Shown: piece by piece, positions 17,090 to 25,805 of the stretch
Position numbering within the stretch: the stretch's first letter is position 1
How the letters are laid out: every line of letters starts with the position of its first letter
Assembly (NCBI RefSeq): GCF_003201355.1
Contig: NZ_QICL01000037.1
Location: 1 to 41,605 of the forward strand
DNA from: Indolivaga alginatilytica
Lineage (GTDB): Bacteria > Bacteroidota > Bacteroidia > Bacteroidales > Dysgonomonadaceae
Direction of reading: 5' to 3'
Length of the DNA stretch: 41,605 nucleotides
Program-made: the position numbers and the translations under genes
Notes under the pieces: generated by a model
What the model was told of the DNA's origin: nothing
What the model saw: the letters and a program-made list of their open reading frames with translations, nothing else
The model's database searches: none

Positions 17090-17239
17090 ATGAAAACAAA
17101 AGATCAAACAAAAAGAGTTTTGGGCTTAGAGGAAATCAGCCAATCGGAAAATAGTGAAATTTACGGAGGTAAATCGCTGAGCGATAAACTTCGGGATCTG
17201 ACAGTGTTTTGTTGTATAGATATACCTCCGATGGGCTGA
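17090..17239 (+). CDS. GG-leader peptide precursor D6 (CCIDIPPM core)
   Basis: A 49-residue peptide with leader MKTKDQTKRVLGLEEISQSE, NSEIYGG, then KSLSDKLRDLTVFCCIDIPP and MG. The CCIDIPPM block is identical to D2 although the rest differs, and it stops right after the block. This indicates that the block itself is selected. It is the last precursor, 30 bp before the closing inverted repeat. Confidence 0.8.
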   Translation: MKTKDQTKRVLGLEEISQSENSEIYGGKSLSDKLRDLTVFCCIDIPPMG

Positions 17240-17268
17240 TAAATAGCAGTACCATGTGAGATATCTGA

Positions 17269-17321
17269 ATATCATAACAACGAACTATAGTTTTTACATC
17301 TATAGTTCGTTGTTATGATAT
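17269..17321. terminator. Bidirectional terminator, 22-bp perfect inverted repeat
   Basis: The left arm 17269-17290 and right arm 17300-17321 are perfect reverse complements around the 9-nt loop TTTTTACAT. It sits between the last precursor (plus) and the end of the antiporter gene (minus), so it likely terminates both transcripts. The stem is unusually long and perfect for a simple terminator. Confidence 0.75.
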
Positions 17322-17343
17322 AAACTTATGTTGTAATGCTATT

Positions 17344-18615
17344 CTAAGACTGAAGATTTCCTTCATTTTGAGTTCTGTCGGAATTGTCTTTTTTGTCAAA
17401 CTTTTCAACTAGAAATATTAGTAAACTGAAAATAATAATACTAAACATAACACTTGCATAGCCTATATTCTGTATTACTTCCCCGGTACGTATTTCCTGT
17501 TCAGTAACAGCGAGCTGTAAGGGCATCGAAGCCAATACCGCAGAAACCAAGCCTTTTGGGTTGAGGATACTCATTATCCTTCTGTCTCTCGGTGAATATC
17601 CTTTCCTGCAAAAAAGAGCGATAGAGGGTATCCGTACAATAAACATAAGTGATATAAAAAGGATTCCCATGACTATGTGCTCGGACTCGGATAGCCTTAT
17701 ACTCATGCCTATATATACAAAAAAGAATGTTTTAAAAATAAATGCTATTTCCGAATAAAAGTTTCTTTCATCTTCCATTAACAGCATCGGATTTTTACGT
17801 TTGATAAAATCTTTACCAAGAGATGATCGTTTTTCGAGGATATCCGACAGGTCGTTTATATTTCCCAAAATAAATCCGAATGACAATACTGCCATACCCC
17901 CATTGACACCTAATAGCTCGCAGAATCCATAAAGCATAAATGCCAGAGCAAAAGAGGTAAACATGCTGTTTTTAAGTTTGGTTACTACATAACGCCGTAT
18001 ATTCGTCCAAAAATAGCCGACAGCAAGACCTATAGAGGTGGCGAAGAGAAGTGAAATTGCCATATGTTTTATAGTATCGGAGATACTAAATGAACCGCTA
18101 TCCATTGCATCAAGCAGCGCCAATGCTCCTATTAAACAGACAATGTCACTCAGTGCACATTCTAGGAAGACTACGTTTTCGGCTTTCTTTCCCAGTTTCA
18201 GTTGCCTCAGCATAGGTAATATAATAGGGGTAGAAATACTACCGACACAAGCTCCCAGAAATGCACTGGGTAACAACTCGAGTCCAAGGCCAAAATAACC
18301 TACTGCCATGCCCACTGCAACGGGAACCAGAAAGTTAAAGATTGTGAGTAAGCTTGCCGGTCCGATAGCTGTGCCTATGCCTTCGAATTTTAGGCGTGTT
18401 CCACTCTCATAGAGGATGACAATAAGGGTTATTGTGGTGAAAATCTTACCCAATCGCCCTAAATCTTCAGGGCTGACAAGGTTGAAAACAGGACCTATCA
18501 AAAGACCTACAAAAAGGAGGAAGAGCACATTAGGTACTCTTGTCTTTTCAAACAAAGCATTAAATATCAGCGAGAAAAATATCAGCGCACCCGTAAATAT
18601 CAGTGCTATTTCCAT
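17344..18615 (-). CDS. Cation:proton antiporter (CPA1-like)
   Basis: A 423-residue inner-membrane protein with about 11-13 hydrophobic segments from residue 1 to 405, then a short charged tail. It contains the antiporter core GSISTPIILPML near residue 125-136 and ECALSD at 152-157, where a CPA1-type protein usually has a Glu followed by Asn-Asp. Here the pair is Ser-Asp (S156, D157). It probably exchanges Na+ or K+ for H+. It is monocistronic and convergent with the peptide locus, with no evident functional link. Confidence 0.88.
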   Translation of the reverse strand: MEIALIFTGALIFFSLIFNALFEKTRVPNVLFLLFVGLLIGPVFNLVSPEDLGRLGKIFTTITLIVILYESGTRLKFEGIGTAIGPASLLTIFNFLVPVAVGMAVGYFGLGLELLPSAFLGACVGSISTPIILPMLRQLKLGKKAENVVFLECALSDIVCLIGALALLDAMDSGSFSISDTIKHMAISLLFATSIGLAVGYFWTNIRRYVVTKLKNSMFTSFALAFMLYGFCELLGVNGGMAVLSFGFILGNINDLSDILEKRSSLGKDFIKRKNPMLLMEDERNFYSEIAFIFKTFFFVYIGMSIRLSESEHIVMGILFISLMFIVRIPSIALFCRKGYSPRDRRIMSILNPKGLVSAVLASMPLQLAVTEQEIRTGEVIQNIGYASVMFSIIIFSLLIFLVEKFDKKDNSDRTQNEGNLQS

Positions 18616-18754
18616 AAGGTTTTCTATTTATTCTAAGATTAAACACCGATTTGTTATACAATGTTCATCAAGATATTACCTTATAAGAAGACTACTTAAT
18701 GGTTTCGACTGATTATTGAACTGTCTCATCATTCTCAAAAGCACATAGAAAGGT

Positions 18755-21700
18755 TCAGGTCGATGCATTATTAGCATCCCGATATTCTTTGGGAGACATT
18801 TCATATTGCTTTGCAAACTCACGATAGAAGTATGATTTGTTAGTGAACCCCGATTTAAACATAATCTCGGATACAGTCAACCGTGTCGATTTAAGTAGCT
18901 TTGAAGCATGTGAAAGTCGTATTGTTCTAACAAACTCACTGGGAGTCTTATCTGTAAGCTCTTTTAGTTTCCGGTAAAGAGTAGCTTTGCTTATACCTAA
19001 GAAGTCGGCAATAGAGTTGGGATTAAGAGATTCATCATCCATACTGTTTTCTATAAATGAGATTATGTCCTCCAGAAACTTCTCACCTTCCTGATGCATG
19101 GTTATACCGTCTCGTACCACCTCCGACGAGATAGTTGAATTGAAGTATTCTTTTAAAGTTGCTTGTTTATTGATCAGATTCTCGATAGTCGACAATACAT
19201 GACGTGGATGGAATGGTTTGCTGATATACAAATCGGCTCCGTGTTTGTACGCATTGATATGGTCTTCTATCGTGTTCTTTGCCGAAATACTGATAATGGG
19301 GATATGTGCCGTTTTAGGATTCGATTTCAAACGATCTATAAGCGTTATCCCATCCAGATTGGGCATCATAATGTCGCTGATAATAATATCAGGTCGGTTA
19401 AGTTCTATTTGATTCAGAGCATCTTCGCCGTCTACAGCCTCTTGGGTAGTATAATATGGTGTCAGAATATCTTTGAGCAACTCGGTTATGTTTCTTTCAT
19501 CTTCAACAATAAGAATTGAGACCTTCTTGTTAGATTGTATATTCAACGAATAATTATTTTGAAGGACTGTCGAAGGCTCTTCGTTTACCACATTTGGTTT
19601 TTCCTTCAATAGAGGTGGAATAACCAAAGTAAATTGTACCGATTCACCCTGTTTACTGGATACTGTAATTTTACCTCCGAGCAATTCGGTTAATCCCTTT
19701 GTCAGATTTAAGCCAATGCCCGTACTTACTGCACTTTGCACTTTAGGAGTGTCGTCAAATATTTTGTACTTATTGAATATTTCAGACATCTGACTATCGG
19801 TAAGCCCTTTTCCTGAATTTCGGATGGTCATATTCAAGGTGTTTTCGTGTTCGGCATCCTGCCATACGTTTACATGAATATATCCGTTTCGGGGAGTATA
19901 TTTAAAGGCATTGGAGAACAGATTGAAAAATACCTTCTCCAAGGAATCCCTGTCGGTATCGATTGTAGATGTATTATTTACCGTTACCTGATAGTCTATT
20001 TTGTTTTCCTGAGCCATCTCAATATAATTGTCGGAAACATAATCTGTCAGTAACTTTATATCGATAGTTTCGGGATGCAAGGGGGTATGTCCTGTTTTTG
20101 TTTTGCGAAACTCCATCAATTCATTAATGAGTTTTTGCATCCGTTCAGCGTTGTTTTTTATGATTTGAATATACCTCTTGGTATAGCTATCCAGTTTTAC
20201 GCTTTCGAGCAAATGTTGTGCAGGACCATAGATAAGCGTTAGCGGAGTAAAGAATTCATGAGCTACATTCGTAAATAAATTCAGTTTTGATTCGTATACC
20301 TTTTGTTGATGTTCTTTCTCTATTTTTTTAAGAAATAATTCTCTGTTGAGCCTGATACGGTTCTTAATTACCGATTGAGTCACATACAAGGCTATAAGTG
20401 CCACTAAAATATAAAGTAATATAGCTATGGTACTAAGCCACCAAGGATGCGCTACATTTATTTGAAGTTCGTACATGTTTTTGCTCCATACCTTATCTCC
20501 ATTAGTAGCCTTTACTTCCAATTTGTATTTCCCTGAAGGAAGTTTAGCAAAAACAATATTCGGATTATTTCCGTTATTAATCCAACCTTCGGTATAATTG
20601 GATAGGCGATAAGCGTATTCGCAATTTTCGTTGTTGATAAAGTCAGTTGCAATAAACGAGAATGTAACATAACGTTCTTCATAAGATAGTTGTAAAACCC
20701 CATCTTTGATTCTCTCATTGATATTCAGAGAGGTATTGTAGATTTTTAAACTGCTAAGACTTAATATAGGATCGAAATTACGTAATTGTATATTTTCGGG
20801 ATTAAAATAGCTAAATCCGCTTACCCCGCCAAAATAGAGATTATTGTCTTTGTCTTTAAAATAAGCACCATCGGAAAATTCGTCATTCTGTAATCCGTCA
20901 ATGAGAGTATAATTAGCAATCTTACCCGAAGACGAATCTATTCGCGAAATTCCCAGATTGGTACTCACCCAGATATTCCGGGAATTATCTTCCAGTATTC
21001 CATGAATCGTATTATTGCTTAATCCTTCGTTTTCAGTGTACTGAAATATCTGTTTCGGATTGTTTTCAGTTTCCAATCGATTCAATCCGTAGCTTGTGCC
21101 TATCCATAGATTATTATCGCTACTGTTTAGCAAACATAATATATCGTTATTGGTAAGAGAAATATCACTATGTGCGTCTTCGAAATTCTCAAAAGTACCA
21201 TTTCTGGTATTTACCTTATTTAAGCCTGCACCTCTGGTTCCAAACCAAAGCTCGTTTTTATTACCCGAAGGGATAATAGTATAAATGACATCATTGTTTA
21301 ATGATTTTCGTTGATCGGACGAAATATATTGTTCTAAGTCTTCCACAACATACTCATCATTTACTTTGTTAAGTTTGATTTTTATTAAACCATACCCCGA
21401 AGTTCCCAACCAAAGCAGTGAATCGTTATTAGAAAAGTAAATACTATAAATTGCTCTAAAGACTGGGAATCGTGTTGGTATATTTAATTTCTGTAAACGA
21501 TTATTTTTTGCATGGAGGATATTAATACCTTCACCTTCTGTGCCGATAAATATATCATTTGCTTTGTTTCTTTTTATAGAATATACCGAATTGGAGATTA
21601 ATCCATTACTGATATTCTTATAATCAGATATTTTGCCTGTTTGTCTGTTCAGGATTTTTATACCATCACCTTTAGTTCCGATCAATATATCATCATCCGA

Positions 21701-22747
21701 ATTTTGACAGAAACTCCTCACAGGGTGGTTAGTCTTTACGGTATGAAAAGGAGAAGCATATTCATAAACCTGCAATATTCCCTGTCCATCGCTTCCTATC
21801 CACAGAATATCCTGATTGCCGAAATACATGGTAAATATCGGAACCCGATCAGACACACCCTCGACATCGGAAAGTTTGTCTTCTTTTTGGTCGTATTTGA
21901 GACATCCGCCTTCATAGAAACTTATATACAATATATTTTTATGATATATGGCTTGCGAAATAGCTTTGGAAAGATTGAAATCGAGGTGCTTTATAGTTGA
22001 TAACGACTCATCCAATATCGATAGACCATTTGAGGAGGTCAGAATCAACTTGTTTTCCGAAAAAAAGATTCTGTCGGTAAACACATCGTTTTTTATCTCT
22101 TTACGATTGGTAAATGAAATACTATTATTACTCTTTTGATCGATCTGATATTGTTCGATCTTGCCGTTATTAAGCAGGAAATACCCGTTATCGTTATTAT
22201 CAATCAGAAAATCCTTTACTTCCCCATCTATCTGAGTATCTATAGGTTTGAATTGTTGAGCCTGATCGTCAAAATAAAATAGACCTTGCTCCTTTACAAA
22301 ACAAATTACTCCTTTTGACGAAGTTAAACCAAGCATAAACGATTTTTCTTGCTTAGGAACTTTATGATCCGAACCGAAGAAATAATTAGTGAAATTCTGA
22401 GTTTTTCTATCCCACCGATTAACCCCGTAATCGGTGGCAACCCATAGGTAATTGGTATTCTGCTCTGTTATCTGACGTATAATATTATTACTTATCGAAT
22501 ACTTATTGTTTTTATTGTATCGGAATGTTTTAATATCCCGTCCATTATAAGCATTCAGCCCATCCCATGTGCCAATCCATACAGTATGTTCCGAATCTTC
22601 GAAAATGCAGTTAACCGAATTATTTGATAATCCATTAATATTCGAGATGTATTTCACAACGTTTGACGAATATATATGCAGGGAGAAGGTTAGTAATAAC
22701 ACTCCGATAAAGAATTTTATAGAGAATATTTTTGATGAATATTTCAT
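18755..22747 (-). CDS. Hybrid two-component regulator (HTCS)
   Basis: A 1330-residue protein with a signal peptide, periplasmic two-propeller sensor built of Reg_prop repeats (for example DSEHTVWIGTWDGLN) to ~residue 660, a Y_Y_Y domain at ~690-765, a transmembrane helix near 770-795, HisKA with H830 (VAHEFFTPLTL), HATPase_c, a receiver with D1125 (ISDIMMPN), and an AraC-type double HTH at ~1225-1325. It should bind a glycan breakdown product in the periplasm and activate the divergent utilisation genes. The paired promoter boxes upstream of the GH13 and GH130 genes are the likely targets. Confidence 0.95.
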   Translation of the reverse strand: MKYSSKIFSIKFFIGVLLLTFSLHIYSSNVVKYISNINGLSNNSVNCIFEDSEHTVWIGTWDGLNAYNGRDIKTFRYNKNNKYSISNNIIRQITEQNTNYLWVATDYGVNRWDRKTQNFTNYFFGSDHKVPKQEKSFMLGLTSSKGVICFVKEQGLFYFDDQAQQFKPIDTQIDGEVKDFLIDNNDNGYFLLNNGKIEQYQIDQKSNNSISFTNRKEIKNDVFTDRIFFSENKLILTSSNGLSILDESLSTIKHLDFNLSKAISQAIYHKNILYISFYEGGCLKYDQKEDKLSDVEGVSDRVPIFTMYFGNQDILWIGSDGQGILQVYEYASPFHTVKTNHPVRSFCQNSDDDILIGTKGDGIKILNRQTGKISDYKNISNGLISNSVYSIKRNKANDIFIGTEGEGINILHAKNNRLQKLNIPTRFPVFRAIYSIYFSNNDSLLWLGTSGYGLIKIKLNKVNDEYVVEDLEQYISSDQRKSLNNDVIYTIIPSGNKNELWFGTRGAGLNKVNTRNGTFENFEDAHSDISLTNNDILCLLNSSDNNLWIGTSYGLNRLETENNPKQIFQYTENEGLSNNTIHGILEDNSRNIWVSTNLGISRIDSSSGKIANYTLIDGLQNDEFSDGAYFKDKDNNLYFGGVSGFSYFNPENIQLRNFDPILSLSSLKIYNTSLNINERIKDGVLQLSYEERYVTFSFIATDFINNENCEYAYRLSNYTEGWINNGNNPNIVFAKLPSGKYKLEVKATNGDKVWSKNMYELQINVAHPWWLSTIAILLYILVALIALYVTQSVIKNRIRLNRELFLKKIEKEHQQKVYESKLNLFTNVAHEFFTPLTLIYGPAQHLLESVKLDSYTKRYIQIIKNNAERMQKLINELMEFRKTKTGHTPLHPETIDIKLLTDYVSDNYIEMAQENKIDYQVTVNNTSTIDTDRDSLEKVFFNLFSNAFKYTPRNGYIHVNVWQDAEHENTLNMTIRNSGKGLTDSQMSEIFNKYKIFDDTPKVQSAVSTGIGLNLTKGLTELLGGKITVSSKQGESVQFTLVIPPLLKEKPNVVNEEPSTVLQNNYSLNIQSNKKVSILIVEDERNITELLKDILTPYYTTQEAVDGEDALNQIELNRPDIIISDIMMPNLDGITLIDRLKSNPKTAHIPIISISAKNTIEDHINAYKHGADLYISKPFHPRHVLSTIENLINKQATLKEYFNSTISSEVVRDGITMHQEGEKFLEDIISFIENSMDDESLNPNSIADFLGISKATLYRKLKELTDKTPSEFVRTIRLSHASKLLKSTRLTVSEIMFKSGFTNKSYFYREFAKQYEMSPKEYRDANNAST

Positions 22748-22769
22748 AGATATTATTCTGGTTTCTTTC

Positions 22770-22777
22770 CAAAAGTA
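22770..22777 (-). promoter_or_regulatory. -7 box of the HTCS gene
   Basis: On the minus strand this reads TACTTTTG, matching TAnnTTTG, 23 bp upstream of the HTCS start. It is divergent from the GH13 promoter in the same spacer. Confidence 0.4.
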
Positions 22778-22810
22778 GTCTTTACAAAACTACGAAAAAT
22801 AACTGAAAAC

Positions 22811-22882
22811 ATGTTGTATAGCACCAGTATACTCTTTTGATAATATAGTACACCCTATCTGTAGGCGTTAGTTTTAGTTTTG
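22811..22882 (+). promoter_or_regulatory. Putative HTCS operator and -7 box, GH13 gene
   Basis: A block at 22811-22859 is repeated almost exactly at 24562-24610. It includes the shared CTTTTGATAATATAGTACAC preceded by CC/TC at the variable site. A -7 element TAGTTTTG lies at 22875-22882. The block-start to -7 distance is 64 bp, the same as in the second copy. This fits an activator site on the helical face of two co-regulated promoters. Confidence 0.65.
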
Positions 22883-22901
22883 CCCGAAACAAATTTTATT
22901 T

Positions 22902-24530
22902 ATGAAATCTATCTTATTGAATTGTACAATCCTGCTTCTATTGATGATAAACACCAATACAGGTATTGCTCAAGAAACAACAGTTGACGAAAAATGGTGG
23001 AAAGAATCCGTTTTTTATCAAATATATATGCCCAGCTATGCGGATAGTAATGGTGATGGGTATGGTGATTTTAAGGGAATGACCGATAAGTTAGATTATT
23101 TACAATCGTTAGGAGTAAAAGGCATCTGGCTTACCCCGTTTCTTACTTCTCCCAAAGTAGATAACGGCTATGATATTGCCGATTATTACGAAGTAGACCC
23201 TACTTATGGCACTAAAGCCGATTTTGATACTTTTTTGTACGAAGCCCATCAAAGAGGGATTAAAGTAATCATAGATATGGTTCTCAATCATACCTCTACC
23301 GATTGCAAATGGTTTCAGGAGTCCAGAAAATCGAAAGACAATCCATACCGTGATTATTATATATGGAAAGACGAACCCAACAATTGGGAATCATTTTTCG
23401 GAGGTACAGCATGGCAAAAAGACAGTTTGACCGATCAATATTATTACCACAAGTTCGATGCAAGAATGGCTGATCTTAATTGGTCAAATCCGAAAGTGGT
23501 TGCGGAGGTTCAAAATATTCTTCGTTTTTGGCTTGATGCAGGTGTGGACGGATTTCGGTTAGATGTTATCAATTTTTTAACTACCGATGGAATTACAGTT
23601 GATAATCCTTTGAAAGACGGACAACAGGATCACATAAACGACATTAATCAGAAAGGTGTAAAAGGTGCTATGCGGATTATAAAGTCGACAGGAAGCGAAT
23701 ACGATAACCGCTTTATTGTAGGTGAGATAGGAAGCGATAAAATCGAGGTATTAAAGCAATACCAATCTCAGGATTTATTGGATGTGGTTTTCAATTTCAA
23801 TTTTGGAAGTATTGCGGAATTTTCTGCCCAACGCATTTTTGATGAATTACAAAGCATGGAAGAAAACATGAGCAATTATCCGACTTTGTTTTTCGGTAGT
23901 CACGATATGCCCCGAATGTTGGATCGTCTGGCAGGTGGCGATCTGGATCGTGCTACAGCATTGGCTGCATTAATGCTTACCGCAAAGGGAGTACCATTTA
24001 TTTATTACGGTGAAGAAATCGGGATGCGTAATATTATTGCTCAGAACTTCGATGAAATGGTCGATATTCAAGGCAGAACTCATTATCAATTGGCACTTAA
24101 TGAAGGCAAAACTCCGGATGAGGCACTCGTTATAGGAAACGAGCATAATCGAGATAAATCACGCAGTCCTATGCATTGGAATGGAGATGTTTTTGCCGGA
24201 TTCTCCAATGAAAAATCGTGGATTAAAATTAATCCGGATTATAAGACGATAAACGTAGAGGCATTTATATCTCAAGAAAATTCTATTCTCAATACCTATA
24301 AAAAGCTCATAGCACTTCGAAACAGTGAAAAGGTGTTGCAATATGGAGATTATGATAATCTCGAATATCAAGACGATCAAATTTCATTTACACGATCTTT
24401 CAAAGGTGATAGAATCACAGTCGTAATAAACTTTGGTTCGGAAAAAGACATAACCCTACCAATAGGTGCTACTGTATTAATGGGAAGCAAAGACCTCAAA
24501 TCAAACAGCTTTATTATTTACCGGCATTAA
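22902..24530 (+). CDS. Secreted GH13 alpha-glycosidase
   Basis: A 542-residue protein with a signal peptide ending near GIAQ. The GH13 (beta/alpha)8 barrel shows DMVLNH (H130), GVDGFRLD with nucleophile D221, VGEIGS with acid/base E275, and GSHDMPR with H334 and D335. All catalytic residues are present. The overall form, with an N-terminal WWKESVFYQIYMPSY, is that of the oligo-1,6-glucosidase/alpha-glucosidase group; exact substrate cannot be read. It probably acts in the periplasm or outer membrane on an alpha-glucoside. It is expressed from its own HTCS-box promoter and is adjacent to GH130, which usually acts on beta-mannosides, so the full glycan is unclear. Confidence 0.9.
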   Translation: MKSILLNCTILLLLMINTNTGIAQETTVDEKWWKESVFYQIYMPSYADSNGDGYGDFKGMTDKLDYLQSLGVKGIWLTPFLTSPKVDNGYDIADYYEVDPTYGTKADFDTFLYEAHQRGIKVIIDMVLNHTSTDCKWFQESRKSKDNPYRDYYIWKDEPNNWESFFGGTAWQKDSLTDQYYYHKFDARMADLNWSNPKVVAEVQNILRFWLDAGVDGFRLDVINFLTTDGITVDNPLKDGQQDHINDINQKGVKGAMRIIKSTGSEYDNRFIVGEIGSDKIEVLKQYQSQDLLDVVFNFNFGSIAEFSAQRIFDELQSMEENMSNYPTLFFGSHDMPRMLDRLAGGDLDRATALAALMLTAKGVPFIYYGEEIGMRNIIAQNFDEMVDIQGRTHYQLALNEGKTPDEALVIGNEHNRDKSRSPMHWNGDVFAGFSNEKSWIKINPDYKTINVEAFISQENSILNTYKKLIALRNSEKVLQYGDYDNLEYQDDQISFTRSFKGDRITVVINFGSEKDITLPIGATVLMGSKDLKSNSFIIYRH

Positions 24531-24561
24531 GGTCTGAGATTTGATGAAAAACAGAGAAAAT

Positions 24562-24633
24562 ATGTTGTAAAGCACCTGTATACCCTTTTGATAATATAGT
24601 ACACCTTATGCGAAAGCGTTCACTATAGCTTTG
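24562..24633 (+). promoter_or_regulatory. Putative HTCS operator and -7 box, GH130 operon
   Basis: The second copy of the block described at 22811 occupies 24562-24610, differing at about 5 of 49 positions. The -7 element TAGCTTTG is at 24626-24633, 64 bp from the block start. A GCGTT is also shared between block and -7 box. It precedes the GH130-MFS-lipoprotein genes. Confidence 0.65.
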
Positions 24634-24679
24634 TTTCAAAGAATAACAAAATAAACTAACCACATAAAGAATAAAAGAA

Positions 24680-25726
24680 ATGGATATTGCAAAAAGATTT
24701 ACTCAGAACCCATTATTAAAACCGGCAGACCTTAAAGCCGGAATTAATGGAATGGAAATAACCTGTCTATTAAATCCGGGAGTTTTTAAATTCAACGGAA
24801 AGACATGGTTGTTGCTTCGTGTAGCGGAACGCCCTACACAAAAAGACGATGTTATCAGTTTTCCGGTATATAATAAAGAAGGTAAAATAGAAGTTGTTTC
24901 GTTTGGAAAAGATGATCCTAAATTGGATGCTTCCGATCCTCGTGTCATTAAATACGATGGAAAGAACTATTTGACTACCATGTCTTATTTACGTTTAGTA
25001 TCGAGCGAAGACGGTATTCACTTTAAGGAAGAAGCAGAGTATCCTCCTATTTTCGGAGAAGGAGAATTAGAGGCTTTCGGCATTGAAGATTGCCGTGTAG
25101 CAACTACCGAAGACGGATTTTTCTTGACATTCACCGAAGTTTCTTCCGTTGCCGTAGGTGTAGGATTGATACATACTAAAGACTGGAAAAACTATACCCG
25201 TCATGGCATGATTTTCCCTCCGCATAACAAAGATTGTGCATTATTTGAAGAAAAGATAGGCGGTAAATATTTTGCATTACACCGTCCAAGTAGCCCCGAA
25301 TTGGGAGGTAATTACATTTGGCTGTCCTCATCGCCCGACCGTTTACATTGGGGAGGTCACAAATGTATTGCAACCACTCGCGAAGGTATGTGGGATTGTG
25401 CCCGTGTAGGTGCAGGAGCTGCCCCGATCAAAACCTCAGAGGGTTGGTTGGAAATTTATCACGGAGCTGACTACAATCACCGTTATTGCTTGGGTGCTCT
25501 TTTATTGGATTTGAACGATCCGTCAAAAGTACTTGCCCGTAGCAAAGAACCTATTATGGAACCTATTGCAGAGTACGAACAAACCGGATTCTTTGGAAAT
25601 GTAGTATTCACAAATGGTCATATAGTAGAAGGTGATACAATCAAGATGTATTACGGAGCTAGTGACGAAGTTATCTGTGGTGCTGAATTTTCAATTTCCG
25701 AGATATTAAAATCATTAAAGCAATAA
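24680..25726 (+). CDS. GH130 glycoside phosphorylase or hydrolase
   Basis: A 348-residue five-bladed beta-propeller enzyme. The family motif IEDCRV gives catalytic D137 and R139, and HRPSSP (H201, R202) is also seen. There is no signal peptide, so it acts in the cytoplasm. GH130 members either phosphorolyse or hydrolyse beta-mannosidic links, for example 4-O-beta-mannosyl-glucose or beta-1,2-mannobiose; which one cannot be decided here. With the MFS gene directly downstream, an imported oligosaccharide is likely the substrate. Confidence 0.88.
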   Translation: MDIAKRFTQNPLLKPADLKAGINGMEITCLLNPGVFKFNGKTWLLLRVAERPTQKDDVISFPVYNKEGKIEVVSFGKDDPKLDASDPRVIKYDGKNYLTTMSYLRLVSSEDGIHFKEEAEYPPIFGEGELEAFGIEDCRVATTEDGFFLTFTEVSSVAVGVGLIHTKDWKNYTRHGMIFPPHNKDCALFEEKIGGKYFALHRPSSPELGGNYIWLSSSPDRLHWGGHKCIATTREGMWDCARVGAGAAPIKTSEGWLEIYHGADYNHRYCLGALLLDLNDPSKVLARSKEPIMEPIAEYEQTGFFGNVVFTNGHIVEGDTIKMYYGASDEVICGAEFSISEILKSLKQ

Positions 25727-25737
25727 ATAGTTAACGG

Positions 25738-25796
25738 GTTAACAAGTAGACGAGTAAACAAGACTTGTCTACTCGTTAACTAGTCTACTTGTCAAC
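25738..25796 (+). repeat. Intra-operon complex inverted repeat
   Basis: GTTAACAAGTAGAC (25738-25751) pairs with GTCTACTTGTCAAC (25783-25796) with one mismatch, and inside it GAGTAAACAAG (25752-25762) pairs with CTTGTCTACTC (25764-25774) with one mismatch. An unpaired GTTAACTA (25775-25782) sits in the right arm. It lies wholly between the GH130 and MFS genes and may modulate mRNA stability or be a dispersed palindromic element. Confidence 0.5.
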
Positions 25797-25805
25797 TAAA
25801 AGAAA

